This document shows, piece by piece, positions 44,301 through 57,622 of a DNA stretch of 64,000 nucleotides. The stretch's first letter is position 1. Each line of letters starts with the position of its first letter. The stretch is from positions 25,024,938 to 25,088,937 of the forward strand of contig CP154957.1 in assembly GCA_039621445.1 (NCBI GenBank). The letters are read 5' to 3'. This DNA comes from Euglena gracilis (taxonomy: Eukaryota > Euglenida > Euglenophyceae > Euglenales). A model generated the notes under the pieces. The model did not search any database and was not told the origin of the DNA. It worked only from the letters and a program-made list of their open reading frames with translations. Both the position numbers and the translations under genes were made by a program.

Positions 44301-47300
44301 TTTTTTGCGTTTTTTTTCCCTTTTGGCCGGCAGGGTCCCGGGGGTTTCGACGTACAAAGTCCATTTTGGCACACCCCAAAAACACCATTTTTCGCCAAAG
44401 TCCCGGGGGTCTCCCAGCCAAAATCAGAATTTTGCTCGTTTTTTGCACTCTCTTGTTCACGTGTTTTCAAACCCCCCTGACCTCCACAGCCGAAACAAAG
44501 CACAATCAAAAAAATCGTAAATTTGCGCAAATGCGCAAATCAAACAAAAAAAGCTTATGTGCGAATCCGGCCGCCTAAGTGGATGCCTTCTGGGAACACA
44601 CCCGCCCCCCCCCCCACCCCACGGTGAGGGACCCCTGTGGCGTGGCATGGGTTTGGGCCAGCACGTCACCCAGCTCCGGCTGGTTGGTGCGGACGAAGAG
44701 CCAGCCATCGCAGAACACCAGCGGCTGCAGCGATGAAGATGGAAAATGCGTCCCTGGGTTTATGTTGTTTCGGAGGGGGTTGGGCTCCACCAACCTTTCA
44801 AACCACCAAGGTTGTGACAAGATAATAACTCTCTTCGATGGAAATGAGGTGAAATGCCTCAAAAATATTCTTTAATCAGATAATCAGAGATGGCTTTTTG
44901 ATGATTTGAGCCACCCACAGAAAGAAAATGAGTACTCATCGAGGGGAAACAATTATATCAATGTTCTTTAAAGTTCTTTTATCAAAAAAAACGCAGCAGA
45001 AGGAAATTACCAAGCCAACAATAATGATTCAAACTGTCGTCACAATCATTATCAACACGTCATAAGCTGCATCCAATCAAAAAAAACCACAGCCCCATCG
45101 TCGAATATCCTCTCACCTTACTTAAAAAGCAATGAAAATAAATGATTTGTTCCACCGCAATTAAATAAGCTTTGGCTCGGCTGCAATCAGGGCCAAGATC
45201 TTGCATTCAATGCACTCACCACTTTTTCCAGTATTAAATTACATGTTCATCACCCTTCCTTAATCACGCAATCCATTGTTTGGTCCACATTCAGGAAGCC
45301 TGCGGTTTGCCAAGGGCTTCCACACACGTGCACAACTGGCGCTGTGCGTGTGTGACGTTGATGTAGTTTTGACGCAGGGGAGGGGGGGCGGATACCCAGC
45401 CATCCTCCTCACTAACCGCCGGCACGACGTGGAACTGGCCGCAGGCGAGAAGGATCGGGAGGAGGCCCACGAAGGACGTGTTGTCCACCAGCACCCTCTT
45501 CCCCAGCGCCCGGCGCTCCACAAAGGCCAGGTAGGGGAAGCCCCCCAGCGACTCCTGCTCCCGCGCCAGCGAGTCCGGGCTAAGGCCTGCACCGAAGGAA
45601 AGAGGTCAGAGGAGAAACTTCCATGAAATTGGGTGCATTCGGTATTTGTCCAAATGCGGGTATATTAAATATTTCAAATATTTCGGACTCAAACCGTTCA
45701 TTTGGACCTCAACTTTTCCCAAAAAAAAATGTGTTTCGGGTAAAAACACCCTCCCTTGTCGAATATAATTAATTTTAGCTCCTAACTGAAAAACTCGTGG
45801 GCAAATATGATTGAATGAGATCATCTCAAAGTTTAACCCCAAATATCGATTTTCGATGCTGGTTCCTCAGATCCCCTTCGCCATTAAGAGATTGGAATGG
45901 AGCTGGGAAGGCGTATGCAGAGGGGGGCGGCGCACACACGCGTGTACGCCTGCAGGCCAGGGGACCACCAGGCCTTTCGCTTCCGGTGGGCCACGTTGGG
46001 GTTCGGGCAGGCGGTGACGTGGCTTGATCGGCCACGGCACGGGCCGGACCAGAGCAGACCGCCGGGAAGGGGCAACGTCGGTTAACGTCTGTTGCCACCG
46101 CCAGACCTCTGCCCCGCATGGGGGCCAGCCAGCCACCTCAAGGGAGCCAGCCATCCCTTCACCTTGAAGGAGGCACCGCCTGGGCACATGCACATCGCCA
46201 CGACGCTGGAGATGAGCCGGTGGTTGCCCGCATTCCGATTGAGGCCAGGCCCGGTCCCATGCCCAACCGCCCTGTCGGCCCCCCCTCCCGGTGTTGAAAG
46301 CACACCCAGACAAACCCCCCGGCCCCAGGCGGATCGAGGCCTGGGCAAAGAAGGCGCTTTCCCCAAATTGCATCTCGGTCTGAACAAGAAGGGCAAGACG
46401 GACGGCATTCAACAGCTGGCAGCGAGAGTCAGTGCTGGGGGTCGGCCTATATCTGCATTTCGGGGGGTGAGCAGTGCTCTCCGACCCAAACAACTCAACC
46501 CCAAACATGCGCATGTTGCCCGGCCATTGTTACCACACATTGGGTTTCACGTCAAGTGGCCTTGGAAGTCTGTCACTGTCTTCCTGGAAAAAAAATGCCC
46601 ATTACCTCCATTCCAAGCCAAACTGTCCAGCAGCCACACGTTCACCGTGACTCGGTTGAGGCACACCACGGTCCGCACAACGGCCTATGCAGTTTGCCTT
46701 GCAAATCAGCCCTGACTCCTGTGCCAATCGCCTCTCAGCCACCCCAACGGCAGCCAGCAATGTTCTGGAGGAGGGTGGGCCACACCTGGAACAGCGCGAG
46801 GTGTTGCTGGCGGGTGTCCAAGACTTCCTGCATCGTGGCGGAGGACAAGCCATACTCCCGACAGAAACCCAGGCGGTTGTACGACCGTTGCCTGGAGAGG
46901 CGGGGGCCATGTGCTGCAACTCCCAAACACATGTGCATAAAGCATACACACATGAAGGAACACGCACACACACAACCCCACACAACACAACCCCACACAA
47001 CACAACACAACCCCACACAACACAACACAACACAACACAACACAACACAACACAACACAACACAACACAACACGACACAACACACACACACACCACACAA
47101 CACAACACACACACACACACACCACACGACACCACACCACACCACACCCAACCACACCACACCACACCTCACCACACCACCCCACACCACCCACCACCAC
47201 CCCCCCACACACCACACCACACCACACCACACCACACCACACCACACCACACCACACCACACCACACCACACCACACCACACCACACCACACCACACCAC

Positions 47301-47495
47301 ACCACACCACACCACACCACACCACACCACACCACACCACACCACACCACACAACGCGCAACGCAACGCAACACAACGCAACGCAACGCAACGCAACGCA
47401 ACGCAACGCAACGCAACGCAACGCAACGCAACGCAACGCAACGCAACGCAACGCAACACAAGCACAAGCACAAGCACAAGCACAAGCACAAGCAC

Positions 47496-47533
<38 letters not shown>

Positions 47534-49180
47534 ACCCAAAATCAATGGGTGGAGGCTGAGGAGAGAGGCGGATGGGACTTGATTGACGGCTGATGAGAGG
47601 GGCTGGGCGATGGGCAGACCACTTCTCAAATAGCCGCAGAAGCAGAATGAAATCGCTGTCCGGAGCGCCCTTTGCCGCCATATCCCATCTCTTCTCCCTC
47701 AGTGCCTTCTCTGTGCAACGAGGAAAAAAGGGTGGGCATGTGATATCGTAGACGACTGGGAACACAGGGTCATCAACCAGAAGAACATTCAGGAAGAACA
47801 GGCCCCGGCAGGGCAGAACGGGAAGGCCTGGTGGGGGGGGGTTGACCCCCCACCCGGGAGGGGGGGGGGGTCGACCCCTCCCACCCACCACAGCATTTTT
47901 ACCGATTTCGGGAAAACGGGGATTTTGGCCAGAAAAATTTTTGAAAATCTTTTTGAAAAATGAACCCAAAACACATGATTTTTTGATGGACAACCACATT
48001 TTTTCGCAAAAAATCTCAAAAATCAGGGTTAAAAATTGGTAATTTTTAGGAGGGGTGAAAAAAACGAAGGTCAAAAAAAAGTGGACCATATTTTGGCAGA
48101 GTCACTTTTTACTGACATGTTTTCTCTTTGAAATTCTTTGGACTTTCAATAGCATTTTTCGCTTCAAAAACTGCTCAAAATCAAAATTTTGAGAAAATGT
48201 TGAATTTTTGGTGTAAAAGGTGTAAAAAAAAATGGGGTTTTGGGTGGTTTATGGGGGGGCCCCCTATATGGGTCCCAAAATGAGTCAAAAAAAAAACACC
48301 CAAAAATTGGTGCTCCCGGAAATACGGGAAGAGGTGGGGGGGGTCGACCCCCCCACCCACCATGCAGGGGGGGGCCGATTCCCGTTCTGCCCTGGGCCCG
48401 GAGGAAAACCTCTCTACGGGACAATGAGAGATGACAATGAGACCTTACTCGTGTTAATCATGGAAGAGAGGGGCCCCGGCGAGCGATGTCACACCGGCGC
48501 CAGCCCCAACCACCCGCATGTATGGGGACTTGTTGGAGAGGATAGCCACGATGGTGGCCACCGGCTCCAGCACCCCGAACAGCGCGGAGGTCACCAGCAG
48601 CCGGCTGAGCGTCGGGTGGATGGGCATCGCGGCGAGCAGCCTGCACGGAGAGGCACCTCGGGGGGGGGGGCAAAAGCAGGTGTTGTTTTAAGACCGGGGG
48701 GAGGGGGGTCCCCCCACCCACCAACCCCCTGTGAGGGGGTCCCGGGGGACCCACTTTTGGGGGGGGGTATTTTCGACACTGCGTGACAAAGAAAATGCAA
48801 AAAAAAATTCGGCGTCTTCCACGCCAGGCACCCACCGGCCAAAAAAGGTACCCCCTCGGGGGGTCCGGCCAGACCCACCCACCCTAGCCCCCCCCGGGGT
48901 CCAAGACAAAAAAAACCCTGGTCAAAAGGCAACATCACTGGAACGTGGCCACCACAGCACCCCTGTGGAAGAGAAGGGGGGGAGGGAGGCAGACCGGCCC
49001 AGTGGCGTGAGGGAGCGCTCCGCATCCCGCGCCAGGGCGCCGAGCTGCTGCAGGGCGTCCAGGGCGTTGTCCACCGACTGCGGCTTCGGCGGGTCCAGCG
49101 CGAGGCGCAGGAACTGCTGCACGTCCCAGAAGCCGAGCGACTTCAGCTGCAGGCAGACCTGGGGCCGCAGCGCAGGGGAG

Positions 49181-49270
<90 letters not shown>

Positions 49271-49281
49271 GCACACACACA

Positions 49282-49345
<64 letters not shown>

Positions 49346-52300
49346 CACACACACCAGGCATTTGCTTAAGGACCCCGGGGGGGGGGGGGGGTACTGGCTA
49401 GCCAATCGGCTAGACACTGGAAAAAATGGACTAGCTAGAACCCCCCGGGGGGGGGGGGGGGGTGGGTCCGGGGGTCCCCCGGACTGGAAAAAAAATTTTC
49501 CCCCGGCGCTGTGCGCCGGAGGGAAAATGAGGTTTTTAATAGGTTTTTGGCTGATTTTGTTCCAAAAATTCCCAAAAATGGCCAAAAACGGGCATTTTTG
49601 GCCATTTTTGGGGGTCCCAAAAAAATTTTCGGCGCTTCGCGCCGGTCACTGGGAAAAATTTTTCCACTAGCTAAGCCCTGCTAGCAGACCCCCCCCCCGG
49701 GGGGGGGGGGGGGCCTGCTAGAAATCCCGACTGGACCCCGGCTGGACCCGAACCGGGGCAAGCTGGACTGAAATCGGAAAAATGCCCAAAAATGACCTGC
49801 AAAACACAGTTTTGAAAAAAATGATGCATCTGAAACCCCCAAAAATGCCCCAAACGCCTCCCAAACCCCACTTTTGGCTACTTTTGAACACAGTTTTTCA
49901 AAAAAATTCGGCGCTTTGCGCCGAAAAATTTTGGGCTGGACCCCCAAAAAGGGGCTGGCTAGCTAGGGCTAGCAGCACCCCCCCCCCGGGGGGAGGGGGC
50001 TGCTGCAGCTGGGCTGGGCCCAAATCGGGGCTGGCTGCAGCCGCCCCCCCGGGGGGGGGGGGGTTCGCAAAATCTTAGAGAGATGTATGACAGCTACTCC
50101 TACCAAGGGGGTGAGGCGGCTTGGTGCTGAATGGGACACCAAAAAAAGAAAAAAAAAGTTGTGAAACATTGCGAAGCATCGTGAAAAAAATGTGAAAGAT
50201 CGCGAAACATTCAGAGTATATAATGTTTGTACTCCTTGGAACCTGTTTATAAAACAGAACAGTTAACATTTCAGTCGAAAAGGGCATTGGCAAAAAAGGT
50301 TGTGGTGAGTGGTTGGATGCAAATGGGGGGGTGCACACTTCCTCCAGGGGCACCCGGTTCAGCTCGCTGGGCATGGAGTCTGGCAGGCGTTGGAAAGAGG
50401 GGTTTTTTAAAGACCGGGAAGGTCCCCTCACGCACCCACCCACCCCCTGGGCCCCCCCAGGGGGGGGGGGGGTCCCAGGGGACCCACTGAATTTCCCCGA
50501 AAAATGGCCAAAAATCGCGAAAATGCCCAAAATAGCACCTTTTCAAAAAATTTCGGCACCTTCGGCGTCCAAAGGTATATCCCCCCCCCCCCCTCTGGGG
50601 GGACCCCCCCTCCCCCCCCCCCGGGGTCCATGACTAAAAAAAAACCCCTGGTTGGAAACCCTCGCGGGGGAAGAGGTGGATGGCCACCCCAGGTTGGACC
50701 CGCCCTGCGGTGGGCCAACGGCAGAGCCAGGCAAGAGACGGGGCCAAAGACATCCCGAGGGTCTGGCCGAGGATGGGGTTGAAAACAACAAAACAGGGGC
50801 CACAGGGGCACGGGGGAAAACCTGCGCGGCCTCGGCGTTGGATGGTGTTCATCTTCGACAGCTGGATGCACTCCAGGGAGGAGAGGTTGGTCTTGGGGTT
50901 GTACTGCTGCGTCTGGCGGGCGATGGAGGGCAGCCGTGTGTGGCTTGGACGCCAAAGGTTGAAAGACGCCCCCCCCCCCAAGTGCCCAGGTTAACGTACC
51001 GCATCGCCAAAGAAAAACAAAGCGGGAGATCTTTTCAACAATACCGGAGCACACAAAAATTGCAACTGTTTTTTTTTGTGACAACAGCCCCAGAGATACC
51101 CTCTGTTTCCTTTGTGATAAAGGGGTTGTTGCAGCATCTTTTTCCAGTTGACCTGGAACAAGCGATATGCAACTGGGCTAATATTCCCCCTTATGCGTCC
51201 GGAACAGGGCCCCCACTCCCGCCAGGATCCCGCGGGCCAGACCCCCCCCCTGAGGGGCTGGGGGTCTGGGGGGGGGGGGGGGCCGGCTGGCTGGCAGATG
51301 GACTTGACAGGTACCCCAAAACCCAAAAAAAGAGGTAAAAAGTCCAAATCCAGCCGGGTTAGCATTTTTAAATGGAGTTTGGAGGTGAAACCCAAAAAAC
51401 CACCCAAAAAAATGCCATTTTGGCCTTTTTCAAAAAATTTTCGGCGCTTTAAATTTTGTCGGTCTGGCCTGGCTTCGCTGGGCTGCTGGCTGGAAGAAAG
51501 GTGCTGGCTGGCTGGGCCCCCGTAGAGTCCCCTCCGCTTTAAGAAATCCCAGAGTTCTGAACACCAGCTGGAGAAGTCACCTTGTGGAAAGCCTTCAGGA
51601 TTCAGGAGGTGACAAGTGAAGGTGGGAGCAGTAATTTGGCATTACACACATTTGAAAATCTCTGTTCTATTCGTATGCTTCAAATGCAATTTTGGGGGAA
51701 ATGTTCCATTCCATTAAATACAAAAAATATTGCTGACCCCAAAAACTCCAGCAGCCTGCCAAATTAGGCTGTTGTGGGCCATTGCTGCTCAACGATGCCA
51801 AAAACCAGGTATGATCCGCACAGATTGATACACCTTGGCAAGCCCAGAGTCAATGACGAAGATCACGTCGTTGACCGTGATGGACGACTCGGCAATGTTG
51901 GTAGACAGAACAACCTGGACAAGGAATAAAACCATCGCCCTCGTTTGTCCCTCAATATCATATTGCCAGCGCGGCAGTGGGAGGACTCGAAATGGAAGCA
52001 CCTTCCAGGTGCCGAGCAAGGCGGCAGCAATGTCCAGGCAGAAGGAGCTTGCTTGCTTGGGGGGGCGAAAATCCATCACAGCACCCCACTGCCCCAGATG
52101 TGTGTGTTTTGCCAGCATTCCTGAAACTCTCATCTTAATCTGCACTTCCTCTTCTGAAACCTGCAACACCCTCGCCTTTTCCAAGGTGGAGGGGTTTGTG
52201 CAGGTTGAGGAGAGGAAGTTCAAACCTCCGTTTCATTTTGATGTGCATTTCGTCCAAATGACAGAATTTTTGAGAGATCTCAGACTGAATCCTTCAACGG

Positions 52301-55300
52301 AGCACGCTGGCCTGCTTGAAGCGGCCCCATCCTTCCTCAACCTTTCCGAATTCCACCCGGCAATGCCACGCCTCTATCCCACCCCCCTCCAACACACTTT
52401 CCCAAAATGATAGCCAGGGCCAACTCCCACCCTGAGGGGTCGGATGAGTCCGCGGGCTTCAAGGGGCCACGCCTTGCGCTGGCCGGGCGGCGGCGGGTTG
52501 AACAGCGCGCGCTGCTCCGCGAGGGGCAGCATGGAGTGCAGCGTGATGACGAGCAGCTCCGCCGCCCGTGGCCCGCCGAGCAGCGCCGCCCGGACCGCGC
52601 GGATCTCCGCCAAGCCCGGCAGGAAGACCAGCACCGCCCCGGCCACGCCTGTAGAGGGGAGGGGGGGCTCGGGTGGGTTAATAAGTATCAGTCAAACTCA
52701 GAACGTCATCAATCATCAAAAAGGCATGAAATCATTTCAACCCCAAACTCAGTCACACACGTCACACACACGGTTCTCTGCCCCTCAGCACAGAAAATAC
52801 AAATAGATTACATAGAACATTGTGCAGTGCATTCTCCTCCGGTTCTGTGAGTTCTCCATTTGTTTGGGATGGGGACAGCGGCACACCTGTGCGGTGGAGA
52901 GCCCAGATGAGGGCAGTGACGAGCCCCGTCTGCACCTCCAGCGTGTTGACGGTCTTCCCGGCGGCCAGCGCCGCGTACACCCGCTCCTCCTCTTCGTCGT
53001 CATCCTCCTCTCCGAAATCACTCTGGGACTCCGAACCGTCGTCCGACTCCATGGCCGACTCATCGCTGTCGTCAGCCACCCCAGGGACTGTCCCCACCTC
53101 CCCCGCCGCCTCCATCTCCTCGCCCCACTCCTCCGTCTCCTCCAGGTCCTCTGGGACGTCCTGCTCCGTGCCCCGGGGTGTACCGCCACCGCCGCCCGGG
53201 AAGAACACTGCGAGGTGGGGCCAGCCGGGGTGTGGACCTGGCAGTCCAGACCAACTGGGCAATGCCAGAGGCAAAAAAAAGTGCAGAGCCAGGAGGATCG
53301 CTCACGTTCCCCATGCAAATAAAAACGTTCCCCCCAAATTAAATTCGCCCCCTGCAAAATGTTTGTGTACCGAACTTTTCACCCCTGCCCCCTGGAAAAA
53401 TATTAGAGAATACCCAAAACCTTGGGCCAGTTTACAACTTTTCCTAAAAGCCATCTGGTGTTGAATGCGTGTTGCTACTTTTCACCCAATCTAACGCTCT
53501 TTTGATCAGATTGCAAAACAGTGTGGCGTTTCGGATGATTTCTTGCCTCACCGCCTCCTGGTTTTTCAGAAAGATGCATCACTTTCCACATTGTTCCTTG
53601 TGAGGGTGGGGGGGAAAGATATTTGGACAAATGTTTTTCGGCCGCCCCACCAGGAGTCCATTTGGGCACCCAAAACCTTAAAGCACTGCAAAGTTATTTG
53701 GGAGGGAGAGTTTCCATGCACACATGTGCACACCCGGCTCCAGCACCGGGGGCTGCACGGGCCACGCCAGCTCCTCCTCGCCGGTATCTGATTGCCGGCT
53801 GGCCCCTTCCACCGCCTCCCGGGCCGCCCGGCTCAGCCTCCACCAGGCCCCCACTGGCCTGCCCCACGCAGTGGGGGTTGCCGCCAGGGGGGGAGGGGGG
53901 CACTTGAGGTGAGTCCCTTCAGCGCTGGAATTAAACCAGAGTTGCTCACCCGTCCAGGGGGAGCAACAAAAGAGCACTGGTGTAAGGGGTACCTGGCCAC
54001 CCACCACACAGCAAACTGGGCCGCCAGAAGCGAAGCCAACGCCGGCCATAAACAGACAAGAAGCCCGAGTGCAACCAAGGGGGGCCTGGGCACCGCTGGA
54101 GGGTCGGGGCGCAGTCCACGGCGGCGGGGCCCCCGGGCACGCAGTTGCCCTTGCCGTCCAGGCGGTAGCCCGTCCACGCCAGGGCGTCCTCCAGGTAGAA
54201 GTCCCGGACCGGGTACGTCCGCCCCTCGAAGTGCACTGCGGGCGGTGCCGGGGCCGTTGCGCGCCGGCCTCCGCCGGGGGAAGGGAGGCGGCACATTTGC
54301 GACACACCAGGCCCTGGTTGCAACCCAAGAGGAGTGGTTGACTGGTTTTGGGCTCCGCCGCCAGTTGCTCGCCGACCTCGGCAGAGATCACTGTCAATTT
54401 CGAGAAAAAAATACTTTCAGTCACGTTTTGAAAGTCAGTCAGTCACTTCCGAACTCGTTCCATTTGGCAGGGGGACAACAAATCACCGGAACCATCCGTT
54501 TTGTCCTCCCCCTGCCGGGTTCTTTGGGCACCACTTCCAGAGCCATTAAAGAACTTTGCCTTAAAAAAGGGGGTGACAGGTCACTGGAACCATCATTTCT
54601 GACTTGCCCTGTCAAATTATTCCGGCACTGCCAGGGGCAAGGGCCCTGACAGGTTTTTGGAGGGTTGACCCTGCCCGCCATTCCCCTTTCACTATCCCTC
54701 CAGCCTTCTACCGGGGGGGGGGGGGAATTTTGTGCTAGAGAAAATTTGCGGCGACAAATTTCGTGGGCGACAAATTTCGCGGGATTCCTTAAAAATGTCC
54801 GGAAATATTTTGCGGGTTTTTTTTCTGCGAATTTTTAGTTGAACATCGTGAGCACCTGAATGGGAACACATGGACAGACGCAGGCCAATATTCGCAGGAA
54901 AAATTTCGCGGGATTCCTTAAAAATGTCCGGAAATATTTCGCGGGATTTGCTTCCGCGAAATATTTCCGTGCAAATTTTCTCTAGGGCAAAATTCCCCCC
55001 CCCCCGGTAGGCGGATTGGCTGGAGTGAAAGGGAAAGGGCCAAAAACAAAAGGATTTCCCGAATTCCTTCAAAAGAGATTCCTTTCAGCCGCTCCTGGCA
55101 AAACCCCAGGGGGGAGCCCAAAGCCAGCCAGTCACTCCGAAGAAAACCACCCACTGGGTTGGTTCGGATCACCACTAAACAATGGTTTCCCACTCCCACC
55201 CCCCTCCCTGGAGCGGTCCAAAGTGTCACCAAAAAGGCTCCAGAAAATGTTTCAGAAAAAAATGGCCGAAATGCATTTTGAAACGATCCAAGGGTGGGTC

Positions 55301-57560
55301 GGTGCTTCAGAAACACGGACATTTTTTCTTAAAAAATGTAAGGCGGACATTCTTGTTTGCTCAAAATTATCGTACAGGTTTTGTTCACGAACACTGAGGG
55401 TTATTCCGGATATTTGAGATTTTATTCAGTAAAAGTCAGGTGACTTTGCGCGGCAAATGACTTGGGAAATTTTGCTTGTGCCGCAGAATGAAGACAAATT
55501 TACAGGCTTTGACAGCACAAACACCTATGGAGGCGGACCAATCAATAAAGGCCGATGAACAGGCCAGGGAGGCGAATGTCACCAAGGCCACCCAACACCA
55601 ACACCACCATTTCGTCTTCATCCAAGACCTGGCTATCACCCTCCGGTGCAATGTCCATTCCTCCTGTTCATTTCCAAGAAGAAAGTTTCGAAGGGAAAAA
55701 AATAAGTGTTTTTTTAACAACAATTCCAACAGGAGGAATTTCACCGTGAAAACCTCTCAGGATAAACATGGGGTGAAACTTCAAAACTTGAAAAAGTTCT
55801 GGTCAAGAAAAAAAAATTGCGATGACATTTCAAAAAACATCCACAAGAATGCGCGAATATCTTCCGAAACCGAAAAATCCGAAAGAGATGAAACGGAAAC
55901 AATTGCTGCCTTTTGGTGCCACTTGGAAAAAAATGAAGGTGGGAATTGGTAAGTATCCAGGTGCTGAGGTGGGAAAAGGGGGAAATCATATACCAAATGA
56001 TTCACTTTCATTCCAACATTAAATTCCACTCGCTATGTCTTGAGGAATTCAGAGAGAAACACCTGTGTTTGGCACGGAGAGGGTGGTGCCTGCACCTGCA
56101 ATGGAAGAGCAGCCAACAATCCTTTATTCTCGACATTGCTTTCCGATGGCAAACACCTTAGATTTCGAATGGCAAAACATGCCAAAAAAAAAACTCATCA
56201 ATCGTCCCTCAAAAGAAAACAAAATATAAAAAATGTAAAACTGTGAATTTGCACTGCATTGGCGCAATTCCTCCCCACCTGCCCACACCAGGCCAAGGAC
56301 AAAGCACTGTCTCCCCCATTTCTATTTCCAGCACCCCATTTTCAAGCTAAATAAACTGGTTTCTGACACATTTCCTGGGAGAGGTTTCTCACCCGCCCAT
56401 CAGAAAGAGGTCATGATATCGTTGGGAGCTGGCTGGCGGTCTTTGAAAAATTCCGGGGGAGGGTGCTGGGGTGCCATTCCAATTGGCACCCCAGGCCACC
56501 CACCCCCCTTCGATCAGCGCGAAGGATCAGCTGAGAAAATTTACACAAAAATGTCCCTGAAGACGAGGCTTTTCTGGGATCTGGCACGCCGAAATGCCCG
56601 CCACGTACTCTCATACGTACACGCAGGAACTCACCTTCCCTATCGGCCTATCTGGTATGGAGGCGTGCCTTAAAACCAGCCTCATCGGGGGAGGGCTAAA
56701 CGCCTCACACCTCAAATTCAAATGATGAAATTTCTGTTTATGAGTGTGGGGATTGCCCCACTCAGTCCGACCCACGGAGCTGGTCAGGGATGATGTGCTG
56801 GAGATTTCTCCCAATGATGTCCCCTTCCAACCTGGCAACTTCCCAACGCTCGGATTGGTACGATGAAATGGTACGGCGGCCGGGCCGGCGGCGGCGGCAA
56901 CACCTGCCGCCGCCCGCTGGCGGTCCTGCGCCAGCACCGGCGCGAAGTACTCCGCGAACACGTTCGCCTGCAGCGTGGCGCTCATCACGACGAGGCGGGC
57001 CCGCGTCTGGCCCGCCAGCAGGGCCTGCTTCATGAGGAGCAGGATGAAATCCACGTCCAGCGTCCGCTCGTGCACCTCGTCCACAATGATGCAGCCTGGG
57101 GCGGGGGGGCCGCGCGTGGGGTCCGGACTGCATGCGCTGCGGTGCGCTGCCGCTGTGTTGCGTTGGAAGCCGACCCCTCATTTGCCCCGAGCTCACTTCC
57201 AATCACAGAGAACCTGAAGAGATTCGTCCCTGCGACTTCTGGTTCCCGTGACCCAAATGCAGGCCGTCACCACACACCGACGCCCTTCAGGCCGGGGTCG
57301 TCCTGCAGCCGGCGCAGCAGGATGCCCGACGTCATGAACACGAGCCGGGTGTCCCGCCCCATCGCGCCGGCGAAGCGGACCTGGTACCCGACCTCCTCCC
57401 CGACCGCCTGGCCCCGCTCCTGCGCCACCCGCTGGGCCAGGCTGACCGCCGCGAGGCGCCGTGGCTGCGTCACGATGACGACCGGGTTCTGCGGCGTCCC
57501 CCACAGGCCCCCGCCTGACCACACCCACCCAATGACTCCCGGGAAGGGTCACCACACTTA

Positions 57561-57622
<62 letters not shown>

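Noticed and set aside
46556-47629. Long Thr/His/Gln-rich and Cys/Val-rich frames
   Set aside because: Translation of the compound CACAA/CCACA/CGCAA microsatellite lying inside a helicase intron.
48731-49585. Thr-His and Cys-Val repeat frames
   Set aside because: CA/CGCA microsatellite translated in several frames; only the edge at 48,995-49,158 is a real helicase exon.
54336-54340. A further family-A type insertion near the GRTYPVRDF exon
   Set aside because: CAGTCAGTCA and GACAGG words recur here but no terminal inverted repeat or duplication could be matched.
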